From contig NW_022881603.1 of the NCBI RefSeq assembly GCF_003369915.1, positions 37,471,124-37,535,123 on the forward strand: DNA of 64,000 bases. The letters are read 5' to 3'. Shown in pieces: positions 20,594 through 31,279 of this stretch. The notes beneath the pieces are model-generated. The model ran no database searches and was not told where the DNA came from. It was given only the letters and a program-made list of their open reading frames with translations. The stretch's first letter is position 1; the number at the start of each line of letters is the position of its first letter. Source of the DNA: Drosophila miranda. Its lineage: Eukaryota; Arthropoda; Insecta; Diptera; Drosophilidae. The position numbers and the translations under genes are program-made.

Positions 20594-23290
20594 GCCGAAC
20601 ATCGCCCGGAGGACGTGGAAGTGGAAGCTTGGGCCCTGGAAGACACGGAAACCGAAGAGCTGGAGAAGGTAAAGAAGGAGTTTCTGACCTATGAGGATGC
20701 CGGATTGGGAACAACGACGGTAGAGCAGCATCGGATCCAGTTGATCGAGGGCGCAGAACCATTTAAAGATCGGCATTACCCTCAATCCCCAGCGATGCAG
20801 GAGGTGATCTGGACCGAGGTGGATAAAATGCTGGAGCTAGGAGTGATCGAAGTTAGCGATAGTCCATGGAGCAATCGGACGACGGTGGTGCGAAAGCCAA
20901 ACAAAAATAGATTCTGTTTGGACGCGCGGAAACTGAACCAACTCACCGTAAAAGATGCTTACCCTCTTCCTAGTATCGAGGGTATACTATCCAGGATTGA
21001 CCAGACATACTACATTTCTAGCGTCGACCTCAAATTCGCATTCTGGCAGATTAAACTGGACCCAGAAAGCCGGAAGTGCACCGCATTTACCGTCGCAGGC
21101 CGTCCGCTGTATCAATTCGTGATGATGCCCTTCGGTCTGTGTAACGCTGCCCAGAGGTTATGCAGAGTGATGGATAAGGTAATTCCAACTCAGCTCCGAT
21201 CAAACGTTTTCGTTTATTTGGACGATCTTTTGGTGATAGCCCCGGACTTCCAGACGCATCTGCGGTATCTGCGATTGGTGGCCCAGTGCCTGAAAAGAGC
21301 GAATTTGACGATAGGCTTAAAAAAATCCAAATTCTGTTTTAAGTCGCTAAAATACCTAGGGTTTATCATCGGAGGTGGCACGCTGCAAATGGATCCCGAT
21401 AGGGTTGTGGCTATACAAAAGATCCCGAACCCAAGTTCAGTGAAGGAGCTACGGAGCTTCATAGGAACCGCAGGATGGTATAGGCGCTTCATCAAGGACT
21501 TCGCAACCGTCGCTGTACCGTTAACAGATGCTCTGAAGAAGCATGCGCGCGGGAAGTTTTCCTTGCCAACGGAAGCGAGGGCGGCCATAGAATCCCTGAA
21601 AAAGGCCCTCACCACGGCTCCTGTATTAGTCCATGCCGACTTCAAACGCCATTTTTACATCCAGTGCGACGCCTCAAATTTTGGAGTGGGAGCAGTGCTT
21701 TTCCAGCTGGATGACGACAAAGCAGAGCGTCCAGTGGCATTCTTTTCTTCCAAGCTGAACAAACACCAAATAAATTATTCTGTAACGGAGAAAGAATGTT
21801 TAGCTGCGGTATTGGCGATAGAGAGATTCAGGCCATATGTGGAATTGATGCCGTTCACGGTAATTACTGATCACGCCAGCCTCAAGTGGCTAATGTCACT
21901 CAAGGACCTGAATGGGCGTCTAGCGAGATGGTCATTGCGGCTGCAGAGGTTCGACTTTGAGATCGAACACCGCAAGGGAGTCGAAAATATAGTGGCGGAT
22001 ACACTATCACGCTGCATCGAGGAGGTGGTTCTAGACCCAACGGAAATCCTCGGATTCCAGACGACGGAATTCAAGTCAACGGAATACCAGGAGCTGAAAG
22101 AAGAAATCTGCAGGAACAAAGAAGTATTGCCTGACCTGCGAATAGACGGGGACCTAGTATTCAAGCGAATGGCCTTCGCGCAAATCGACGACCAAGTGGA
22201 AGGTTCCATGTGGAAATTATGGATTCCCGCGGCATTGACGAAAACCCTCATCGCAAAGGCCCACGAAGACCACACAGCTGGACACGGTGGAATGAAGAAG
22301 ACCTTGCATAGATTAAAAAGGCACTACTACTGGCCGGCGATGACGGCACAAGTGCGGGAATACGTCCGAAGCTGCACCGAATGCAAGGAATCCAAAGCAC
22401 CCAATTACCGGAGCCAAGTCGGGATCGGTCAGGAAGTAACCACGGAGAGGCCATTCCAAAAGCTCTACATAGACTTCCTTGGAAAGTATCCCAGGTCGAA
22501 AAGGGGACAGGCTTGGATTTTCGTCGTCGTAGACCACTTTTCGAAATTCACCTTCTTGAAGGCGATGAGAGAGGCGACCGCGGCGAACGTCATTCAATTC
22601 CTGGTGCAAGAGGTCTTTTACAAATTCGGGGTGCCAGAGGTGATCCACTCCGACAACGGAAAGCAGTTCCTGTCGAAGACTTTCATGGACATGGTCAGCG
22701 GCTTCGGGATCCGACACATGCGCACAGCAGTATACTCGCCGCAAAGCAATGCAGCCGAGAGAGTAAATCGGACGATACTCGCTGCAATAAGGACGTATCT
22801 GGAGAAGGATCACAGGGACTGGGACATCTACCTACCGGAGATCGAAGTGTCAATCCGTGACTCCGTGCACGAAGCCACAGGCGTCACGCCGTTCTTCGCT
22901 GTATTTGGACAGCAGATGTTCCTGAATGGGAACTGCTATAAGCTGGCGAGGAAGCTGCAGTCTTTGACGGAACACGAAGTGCACGCATTAGATCCCGCGG
23001 ATAAGCGACACCTCATTCGCGAGCAAATTAAACGCAGCCTACACCAAGCGTATGAGCGGAGCAGCCAGCGTTATAACAAACGGGCCCGAGTCTTTTTCGC
23101 CAGACCTGGCCAAGAAGTCTACAGGCGCAACTTCACCCTCAGCGACTTTGGCAAAAGCTACAACGCCAAGTTCGCCCGGAAATTTCTAAAATGCAGAGTC
23201 GTACGTCCAGTAGGGAATAACGCCTACGAGCTGGAGGATCTGTCGGGGAGGCCGGTGGGGATTTTTCACGCCAAAGACCTAAAATTGTAG
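20594..23290 (+). CDS. pol: Pol: reverse transcriptase, RNase H, integrase
   Basis: In-frame continuation of the protease frame; the first Met is at 20615. Reverse transcriptase motifs: LDARKLNQLTVKDAYPLP, SVDLKFAFWQIKL, MMPFGLCNAAQ, and the catalytic FVYLDDLLV. RNase H follows with FYIQCDASNFGVGAVL, SVTEKECLAAVLAIERF and TDHASLKWL. Integrase has the HHCC finger (HTAGHGG ... CTEC) and the DDE triad in YIDFLG, HSDNGKQF and AAERVNRT. The C terminus is VYRRNFTLSDF...GIFHAKDLKL. The domains are uninterrupted over about 890 residues, so this part could still be active apart from the upstream stop. Confidence 0.95.
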   Translation, partial: AEHRPEDVEVEAWALEDTETEELEKVKKEFLTYEDAGLGTTTVEQHRIQLIEGAEPFKDRHYPQSPAMQEVIWTEVDKMLELGVIEVSDSPWSNRTTVVRKPNKNRFCLDARKLNQLTVKDAYPLPSIEGILSRIDQTYYISSVDLKFAFWQIKLDPESRKCTAFTVAGRPLYQFVMMPFGLCNAAQRLCRVMDKVIPTQLRSNVFVYLDDLLVIAPDFQTHLRYLRLVAQCLKRANLTIGLKKSKFCFKSLKYLGFIIGGGTLQMDPDRVVAIQKIPNPSSVKELRSFIGTAGWYRRFIKDFATVAVPLTDALKKHARGKFSLPTEARAAIESLKKALTTAPVLVHADFKRHFYIQCDASNFGVGAVLFQLDDDKAERPVAFFSSKLNKHQINYSVTEKECLAAVLAIERFRPYVELMPFTVITDHASLKWLMSLKDLNGRLARWSLRLQRFDFEIEHRKGVENIVADTLSRCIEEVVLDPTEILGFQTTEFKSTEYQELKEEICRNKEVLPDLRIDGDLVFKRMAFAQIDDQVEGSMWKLWIPAALTKTLIAKAHEDHTAGHGGMKKTLHRLKRHYYWPAMTAQVREYVRSCTECKESKAPNYRSQVGIGQEVTTERPFQKLYIDFLGKYPRSKRGQAWIFVVVDHFSKFTFLKAMREATAANVIQFLVQEVFYKFGVPEVIHSDNGKQFLSKTFMDMVSGFGIRHMRTAVYSPQSNAAERVNRTILAAIRTYLEKDHRDWDIYLPEIEVSIRDSVHEATGVTPFFAVFGQQMFLNGNCYKLARKLQSLTEHEVHALDPADKRHLIREQIKRSLHQAYERSSQRYNKRARVFFARPGQEVYRRNFTLSDFGKSYNAKFARKFLKCRVVRPVGNNAYELEDLSGRPVGIFHAKDLKL

Positions 23291-23487
23291 CGAAAATTGC
23301 AGACTGGGGACTTCAGAGTTAAAAACACTCACTTAAGGATTATCAGATACGTGGGTGTAAGCCTACGTTGGGCGCTGCAAGATCCTCCTAGGCACTGTAA
23401 TGTCCGAGAATGCCAGCATTTTTGGTGAAGCTCTTCGATGTTTGCGAATAATTCTCCGCGGCCATGGTCGCTCGAATTTTCGCTAGG
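23291..23487 (+). other. pol-to-LTR spacer without polypurine tract
   Basis: After pol comes 197 bp, and the bases directly before the 3' LTR are TTTTCGCTAGG. This is not a purine run. The only purine-rich patches are farther away, for example near 23303-23308. Confidence 0.7.
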
Positions 23488-24831
23488 TGTTGCATGCGAA
23501 GATATCGATAGGCGAGACCCTAGAAGCGCTGAGAGGAAGGTATTTTTTTTGAACAGGGTGGCAGGGCCAAAATTTAAGGGGAAAGGTTAGCGAAGAGTGG
23601 CCACCTGGTCCTGGAGAGTTAGAGTTCCGCGCGCTCTCCGGAGCCGTTGTGAGAGGATTTCCGATCTCATCCCATAACGGAGTCCCGAAGCCAACTCACC
23701 CACACCCAAAAGAAAAGAGAGCCGACAGCAGCCCGAATCAGGCCATGCCCTTGAACCTAGTTCAAGGGCGATAGAACAGAGAGCGATGGGGATCGGCAGC
23801 CGGGAGCATTAAACAAAACAGCCAAGAGGGGGTTCAGAAAAAAAAGTTCCCGCAACGGAGGAGCATGCGCGCCGGACCTAGTGACTTAGCGATTTTTTTT
23901 GTTCTGAAAGAAAAAGTGAGTGGGATGAGGATGGAGTAGTGGCCATCACCCTGCAAAAAAATGAATAAAAGATAAATAAATGTGATTCCAGGGGATCCAG
24001 ATCAGGGAAAGACCAGGAACCAGGACCAGGAAGCATAAGAGTGAGTCCGCTCCAAGGGGGGAGTAAAGAAACCCCAAATTTATTTTTTTGTTGGCCGTAG
24101 GGAATAGGTCACAGCTCCGCCACCCTGGCCTGTTGTTCCTGCTGGTCTCGAAGGATCAGACCTGGCCACGTAGTGCGGGACCCTCGCCCACTTAGGGAGA
24201 AGAAAAAAAAGCACATCAACTTATTTACTCCCATTAATTATTTTTGTTAGACGTCTCTAGTTATAAGTATATGTAATTTAAGTCCGTCCATATTTATTAT
24301 ATATATGTAACCTATTTATTTATATTTATTATATTATTTATTCCTATTAATCTAATTATTTATTAACCGCCAGTAGTACTAAGATGAGGGGGGGATGAAT
24401 AGGCAGGCCTAGTTTAGAAATGATATCGTGTGAAAATAGGAAATGAAGTGAAGATTATAACGAAGAAATGAATTGTTAAGCGTTTCGTATGGGGGGAAGA
24501 GGAGCCACAGCAACGAGAGGGTAAGGCTTTTGCCAATGGCAGGGAGATCCGGAACGTGTGATTCAGATCTCAGGTAGGGTGGGTGCGTCGGGGGTAAAAC
24601 ATCGACACCTCGACCTGGTCCAAGTCTGTGTTGAGGGAAGACTGTAATGTTGTTTGTCGAGTAGAGTCCGTTTTTTTTCAGTTTTTTTTTTGTCGGTTAT
24701 TTTTGTTGTTTCATTTTGTTCGAGATGTCCAATCAGTTGGTTGTTGTGCGACCTGAGGGCTTGGGAAGTATCCAGCCCTGGGATGACTGGCTAGCCGGCC
24801 TTGACCCAAAGAAAAACAAAGGTTCGTAACA
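23488..24831 (+). repeat. 3' LTR
   Basis: Same length (1344 bp) and ends as the 5' LTR. By eye it differs at one T/A near 23657, in a G run near 24490, in a T run near 24680, at one G/T near 24706 and at one C/A near 24804. Confidence 0.95.
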
Positions 24832-24835
24832 ACAT

Positions 24836-26340
24836 ATTCATGTATATGACGAGTGTCTTGTATATACATATATCCCGATCCCGATACATATTCTTGGTCT
24901 CTGCAAGAAGAAAATAAGCTTTAAATATCGTTGAAATAGGTTTAAAACAGAGACTAATATGTTTTTGCATTAATTAGAGCTTGGGATGACAAACATATTC
25001 ACAATACTATAACATCCATTTCCCCCAGGGTATGTGTGCATGGAATGGGACTGATTGTTGTCAACCGGTTATGACGACTGATTCCTGGTTATTCTTTCTT
25101 CCGTCGAATATTCCCAGCTATATAGATCTCTCTGTTTTGCCCAGATAATTTTATATGATTGATGAATCAATTTTGATCAGGATTAACTACTTTTAAGTAC
25201 TTGCATGTTTTTTGTTTTGAGAAAAACACGGTTTCAACAAAAATGTTCAACAGTCGCAGGTTGTGACGTCAATGTTGCTGGTATTTGCAGACTCATTTGT
25301 TGTCAGCCGGGGTATGGGCATTTGTACACCCTATTTCGTGAATATTATATAAAGATACTGTTTTCCAACCTGCTTTCAAATGTAATTAATAAAGACCTTG
25401 TGTTAGATTACATTTTTAAGGCCTATTCATGCATTTGATTAGGTGTTTGTATATAAATCCTGATCCCAGTACCAGTTCTTTGTCTCTGTAGACAGACGAT
25501 GCGCTGCAAAATATCGTTTAATACAGAGACTGACTAGCTTCTGCATTAATTAGAGCCTGGGATGACACACATATCCGTAATTATATATCATCCACTTCCC
25601 CCAGGGTATGTGATCATGGAATTAGCAACATGTTTGCGTATGGAATGGGACTCATTGCTGCGAACCGGGTATTGCCAAAAATATCTCCCGTCGAATATTA
25701 CAAGCTATATAGAGTTTTCAGCTTTGACCACTTAGCTTTATCCCATCGATGAATACATTTTCTACAACTTTAACAACTTTAATTACTGTATTTGACTAAA
25801 ACCCGGTTTCCAAAATAATGTTGCCGCAACTTTTGTGTATGGAATCGGACTCATAGTTGACAACCGGTTATTACCGATTTATACCCGATTCAAATAAATA
25901 CTGAAATATACGGTCTCATTTTCGAAATATACCGACGAATTGTTCATATTCCTTTATTTTGATCTTCTGTTTAAAACTACTAGCTAGATAGAACCCTCAG
26001 CCCTGCCCACATAATTTTATACCATTAATGAACCTATTTTCTAATTGACTGGCTTATTTTAAAGACTTGCTTTTATTGCATTTTGCGTAAAAAAAGGTTT
26101 TAACGAAAATGGTCAAACAAAAAAACGAAAGATGGATGTTCATATTGCTCATTCCGTTGATTCCGTTGAATAATTCTGGATAACTAAAATCTTTAGTTCT
26201 GCCCACATAATTTTAGGCCATTGATGAATACTTGTTGTACAAATTGGCTATTTTTTTAGTCCTTGCTTTTAATGTATTTTGAGTACAGCAAGGTTTAAAA
26301 AACAGTCAACAAAAAACAATGGCAACATAAGACGTAAGAA
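24836..26340. repeat. Tandem array, period near 590 bp
   Basis: At 24873 the sequence ATCCCGATCCCGATACATATTC...GGTCTCTG recurs at about 25460 (TCCTGATCCCAGTACCAG...GTCTCTG), and the block TTAATTAGAGC(T/C)TGGGATGACA(A/C)ACATAT recurs at 24971 and 25545. A third, more diverged part follows with ACTAGCTAGATAGAACC and CACATAATTTTA(T/G) motifs. Similar DNA precedes the LTR element and a fragment sits at 9.5 kb. No transposase frame is visible. Confidence 0.75.
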
Positions 26341-26604
26341 AACGTAAAATGTAGGGACATTGTTGAGCTGAAGAGGGACATTTTTTCGTTGAGTTTAATA
26401 ATTTGAATTCGATAAGTCTTTCTTCCGCAGAAAATTCATAGATGTCGCTTTCATTAAATCGCCAGTATTCGTTACCAGCGCCATCTATTGTTCAGTTTAG
26501 TTCGGTTTCGTTTTATTTACAAAATATTTATTAAATTAAATAAAGCAAAAGTACCTAAATTATCAACTTTATCAGCTATAGTTTAAATAGTGGTAAATAA
26601 TGGC

Positions 26605-27480
26605 TCAGTGTATGCCCTCCAGCGGCGTGTAGGTCTTGTACTGATAAAGTTCCGGTCCGCCATAGCCATATAAAAGCTTGCCTCTTCCATGTTCATCGTA
26701 GTAGGGATAACGGTATTTGGGCCTAAGAATGGCATTAAGAGATATGAAAGAATCCTTGGAGGGATCACCGTTGAACTACTCACCTTTCAAAGTATTGGAA
26801 GTTTGGGGCCTTTGGCTGAACTGTGGCCAACGATGTGTGCACTAGGAAGGCCACGACGCACAGAAAGAGCTGAAAAAGAGATAAATATTGTAATCTCCAT
26901 TAAAATCACAGGCAATGGCTGCTCATTAGTTCAGTGTGTCAGGCAGCACATAAAAGTGACAGCGAATGCACAGACAATTGGATGGCGCCTTCCTCGAAGT
27001 GGTTTTCCGTCGGTTAAAGCAAACAACAGCCACAGCAAAGCAACGGTTATTGACGCTGGTTATGCAATGCAAGATTATGACACATTTTGTTTGGGTTTCA
27101 ACCTGGCCATGCCACCACCATCGCCACCATCCGCTGCAGCACAGCAGAAAGAGACAGAGAGAGAGAGCGCACAAGAGCTCGGGCAGACGTTTTAAGGTCT
27201 CTTTAGTGGCAGCAGACATTTGGCACAAATATACGAATAGTTTCGAAATGTGTCAAACGTAGTGCTCATTGGAAATTCAAGTCAGTCACTGCTTTCGACA
27301 CGGTTTTCTTTCGGGTGCCACTTTCGCACAGGCGCAGCGGAAATTGTGTCAGCCAGAACGTGCGACTTTCGGTCTGGCCGTGTTAATTGGAGATGCCAAT
27401 ACTCGATAGTTGTATTCCCATTGGAGGGAAAATTAAACGATCTAACTTACGGCCAGCAGCAGAGCATTCAACTTTGCCAT
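26605..27480 (-). CDS. Small secreted protein, 77 aa (unrecognised)
   Basis: Three coding exons on the minus strand, 27480-27451, 26869-26784 and 26722-26605, join with GT-AG introns in phase. The product begins MAKLNALLLALFLCVVAFLVHTS, a clear signal peptide whose hydrophobic core is split by the first intron. The mature part is short and rich in Tyr, Gly and Pro: YFERPKYRYPYYDEHGRGK then LLYGYGGPELYQYKTYTP, ending LEGIH. It may be an extracellular, cuticle-associated or peptide-precursor protein; RGK is a possible basic processing site. I do not recognise a named family. Intact splice sites and a conserved-looking C terminus argue that it is real. Confidence 0.8.
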
Positions 27481-29156
27481 GGTTAATTCTTCGAATCCAA
27501 CAATGTTCGGTTTTGTAACGACAGTCCCCCAATAGGCCCAAAGCGGATTCCAAGCGGAGTTGCTTGGCCGGCGATCGCGTTTGAATGAAATGCATGGCCA
27601 ACCGCCAGACAACACAGAGCCCCACACAGCTCCAAGAAGAGCGCCAGATGGAAAGTTTAGCGGAGAGCTTCGTTGCGTGTGCGCTCCGCCAAGCTGTGTT
27701 TGTATAGGGTGAGGTCTCCCCCTTGAGGTATCAGGCGATGAGAGCGCTGTCGGCGCATATCTCACCTTATTTTAGATCTCTTTGGGGCACGCTCTCTCTC
27801 TCTTTGGGGTACTGGAACTGGAACTTATCCGTTTTCCTTACGAAATAATGATGCTAAAGATTTGGCTATCAAGGAAAGTGAAAGTCCTGCAAAATACTCT
27901 TTCCTATAGCTTTTTCCGCATGAATGCAAGCTGCCGGAAATCTGTGTAAATAATAATCGAAGTAGACGTGAAGACACTCACGTAGTCTCTTTCGGTTCCA
28001 AAAAGAGAGAGAGGCCCAAGGCAGAGAGAGTCAGCGTCCTACTCCAGAGAAAGAGACGGAGAGAGAGTAAGCTCCCACAGAGACAGCTGTTCGAGTGGGC
28101 TAAAACGGAATTGAGGCCAAATGACCAAAGTGGTTTTGGAGCGAGTGTCTGCCTCCGGCTCCGATCGAGATGACGATGGACCATTATGTAACTTCTGCAA
28201 CCACAAAGAGCCAGTCCCGCATTGGACAACCTGTTGCTGTCTTCCTTCTTTGCGCCTTTCTTCCATTCCACTGTGCCATTTCTATCGTGCTCTGGCGCAC
28301 TTTTTTTGTCGGGCATTTGCATATTCCTTGCCTTCTGTGCTTGCTTCGGCCCAAAGCCGTTTCGCGGCTGATGTAAGTAACCTTTGGCAAATACGCGCAC
28401 TTAGTTCCGTCTGCCTTGAAAACCTATTTGGACGGTCATAAAATTATAAACGAAAACAAAAAAAACCATCAAAAAATTTTCTCGTAGAGTACCGAAACTT
28501 ATGATACCCTTGCAGATCGATGGTTTCTATGCCACACAATTGAAGCTTGATCGAAATTTCTTCAGCTTCTTCTCGCAAACAAGATCCTTCCTATGAAAGC
28601 TATACATATCCTGTCGGTTTCGAATTCTATAGCATTTTCAGAAAAAAGCCCGAGAATTCTTGAAATAAAGAGCGGAATGGTTATACCTTCTCGAAATTTA
28701 GAACAATATTTCCATAAAACGAATCTAACATTATGGAAAAGCCATAAAAGCCGACCACTTGAAGGTCGTATGCCAAAGCCACCAGATCGGAGATCATCTT
28801 TCATTTAAAAGCTCCATATGGATTTAAGCAGCAACAACCTTTAAATCTTTAAAAGGTTTGTAACCGAAACATTATTTTGGTATCTCTATCTCTTATGAGC
28901 TCTTGTTCACTCTATATCCATCTCTCTCTGTTGCTCGCTCTCTGCCTTGCTTTGTGGCTTCTCAAAGTCTCTTTGCATGCCATATTTTGTTGTTGCTTTT
29001 CTTGTTGCGGGTTATTTTCAATAATTTTTGGAGTGGCTTGGCGCTTGGCTGAATTTTATGCAACACCGCGATTTCGGTGCTATTCAGTGATCAATGGTCC
29101 AGTGACTCGCACGGGCCCCAGCGCTTCAACGTCAACCACATCGAGAAATCGAGACA
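27481..29156. other. Intergenic, CT/GA-rich tracts, no gene seen
   Basis: Contains GA- and CT-rich tracts (27797-27808, 28003-28070, 28921-28945) and AT-rich DNA. The 140- and 106-codon ORFs at 27978-28441 are antiparallel overlaps without domains. It includes the upstream region of both flanking small genes, which diverge from each other. Confidence 0.5.
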
Positions 29157-30235
29157 ATGTTACACCTGGGATTTGTCTATTTGGTAGGTAGTTGTAAGTG
29201 CACAGAAATGAGATTAAAGTCGAATAAATAAGCCAAAAAGAAGATGGTGAATGAAAGGGAAAGATAAGATTCGGTGCTAGTGAATGCAGTGACTTATATG
29301 TGGCGTATGCGCAATTTTAGAGACACAGACCACGCCCATATGAGATCCGCTCTCACAACTGAGAACTGTGCCAATTATTTTTGTTGTTGTTAATTTTCCA
29401 AAGCAAAGGAGCAAATTTCCTAAGCAGTAAAGAAGGAAAAAACAATTCAAACATATATGTACACACATATCTACATATGTACGAGTATTTTGGAATATTT
29501 TCATGCGATCATTGTGAAATCGTAAAGCTCAGTTTTGGCATTAAACGAAATACTCACTTATTAGAAATATACTTATTAGAAAATATACAAGTGTTACAAT
29601 TAAGAAGGGTAAACGAGTAAAAAATAGTTTTGGCTGCTTCTACATAACTCTAATGCTTTTTATTGTTTTAACGATAGGAACAATTTTGAAAATTTTTATG
29701 AAAAAGACTAAGTAAATTAAGTTAAAACTTTATACTTTAATGTGCTTTAATGTACTTTATGTGCATGAAAAGACTATGAGAATTGATAGTGGTAAATGGT
29801 GGAAACTGATATATTTTCTAACGCAACTCGAAACGATCTTCATTTCAGCTCACTCTGCTGTTGGTCCTGCTGCAGATCAGTCAACCCGCAGATGGTTTTA
29901 TATTCCGCTTGATCTCAGAGACCCTGCAGAACAACGTGGCCGGCGAGCCCATCACACATCAGGTTACCCAATGGAACTTCGATCCAGACGCGGCCAAAAA
30001 GTCTCGTGCCCTTTACTATGAGGTGAGACTCTCCCCCTTGATCGTGTCACATTAGAGTAATTGTAACTGTCTGCGCCTTCCGCAGAAAAACGGATACCGT
30101 TCATCCAAGTTCATCGAGCGACTGGGAGCGGGCGTGGATGGGTGGCACGAGGAGCGACGACTGCAGCAGGCTATTCGCGATATGGGTCGCCTCGGTGGCG
30201 AACACAATCAGAATTATCCGCCTTCACCAGTTTAG
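29157..30235 (+). CDS. Small secreted protein, 116 aa (unrecognised)
   Basis: Exons 29157-29183, 29849-30022 and 30086-30235 join in phase 0 at good GT-AG sites. The first encodes only MLHLGFVYL, and joining it to LTLLLVLLQISQPADG makes a typical signal peptide, which is why I chose this start. The mature protein contains FIFRLISETLQNNVAGEP, THQVTQWNFDP, and KNGYRSSKFIERLGAGVDGW with a charged C terminus ending NYPPSPV. No cysteine is present in the mature region. The function is unknown; the reading frame is intact. The first exon is the least certain part. Confidence 0.78.
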
Positions 30236-30952
30236 TCATAAATAATTATCGTTTACATCGTTTAACTCTTATTTCTTATTTCATTTGCCTAGCCAAATCC
30301 CGACGAGTGGCTGAGTGCCTGAGTCGGTGGCTGGGCGCGTGGGCGTGGTCGAGGTCCCCAGATATCTCCAGGCAGATCCAGCACATTGTCATCATTTTAA
30401 TTTGCAGCGATTAATTGTCATTGTGCGCATTAATGTGCATCACAAGGATTTGCATAACGTTGCCATATGAGATTCTATATAATCACCTCTTTTGCTTTGC
30501 CTCTGTCTCTCTCTCTCTCTCTGTTTCTGTCATTGAAAAATCCACCTCTGTTCGGCTTATGGCAGTACCCAGTAATCGTAAAGCGACAGGGTATATGGCA
30601 ATCGTGTAGATGTTTAACAGAGCGACGACCTTACTCGTATTTTTTAGAGACTTTCAAACATGAACAAAAAGTGCCTACTTTACTCTACGGTCTCTTGGTT
30701 TTCCCTTTCACTGCCTGAGTACCCGGTATTTTCTAGGTGGTACACTCGACTGCATCGTTCATACTTGTTAAAGACTGCAGCTCAGGGGGAGGCGCTGATA
30801 CAGGACCCAACCGCCAGTGTGTTGTTGTGGTTTTAATAAATGTTATTAGCCGACTGCCAGTTGGAACTGCAAATTGCCGCAATTACATTTGGCTGAAGCG
30901 AACAGAAGCGGCGAACAGCTACTTACTTTCGTAATTTTTGTAATTTCATAAT
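30236..30952. other. Intergenic, no gene seen
   Basis: A CT microsatellite lies at about 30506-30521. No convincing frame or RNA gene is visible. Confidence 0.5.
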
Positions 30953-31279
30953 TCGTCTGTCCGTCCGTCCGTCTGTCCGTCCCCTTCAGCGCCTAGTGCT
31001 CAAAGACTATAAGAGCTAGAGCAACGATGTTTTGGATCCAGACTTCTGTGATATGTCACCAGATCAGATAATTTTTATAGCCAAAAGTAACAAATCAATT
31101 TGCACTGGCTTCGCAGCGCCCGACGTCACGCTCAGACTGATTTTCTGTCTCTCTCGCACGCACTCTTTGTCGTGTCGTTTAATATTAGCTGCGTCTGCCG
31201 GAGGAGAGCCATACTGACTTAGTATCGGGTATAACTGTAGAGTTGCGGTGTCCGCAGCAACTCACAACGTTCCCCCTCG
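30953..31279 (-). mobile_element. DINE-like fragment with large internal deletion
   Basis: On the plus strand it starts in the GTCT/GTCC array, runs to ATCCAGACTTCTGTGATATGTCAC at 31059, and then jumps to CAGATCAGATAATTTTTATAGCC and on to the 5' end at ...CCCCCTCG. The 3' terminal hairpin and the whole middle are missing. Confidence 0.8.

Larger units (their letters stand above)
16487..24831 (+). mobile_element. Young full-length Ty3/gypsy LTR retrotransposon
   Basis: The element is 8345 bp, bounded by two 1344-bp LTRs (TGTT...AACA) and a 4-bp target duplication ACAT (16483-16486 and 24832-24835). Between them lie a tRNA primer site, gag, protease, reverse transcriptase, RNase H and integrase in Ty3/gypsy order. 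No envelope gene is present. By eye the LTRs differ by about three substitutions and two homopolymer indels, so the insertion is recent. Long LTRs and a 4-bp duplication recall the Osvaldo group, but I cannot confirm the family. Confidence 0.95.

Noticed and set aside
22381..22860. 159-codon ORF inside the integrase region
   Set aside because: It is a shadow frame of pol, which carries the integrase motifs.
26689..27195. 168-codon ORF on the plus strand
   Set aside because: It is antisense to the spliced 77-aa gene and runs through its introns.
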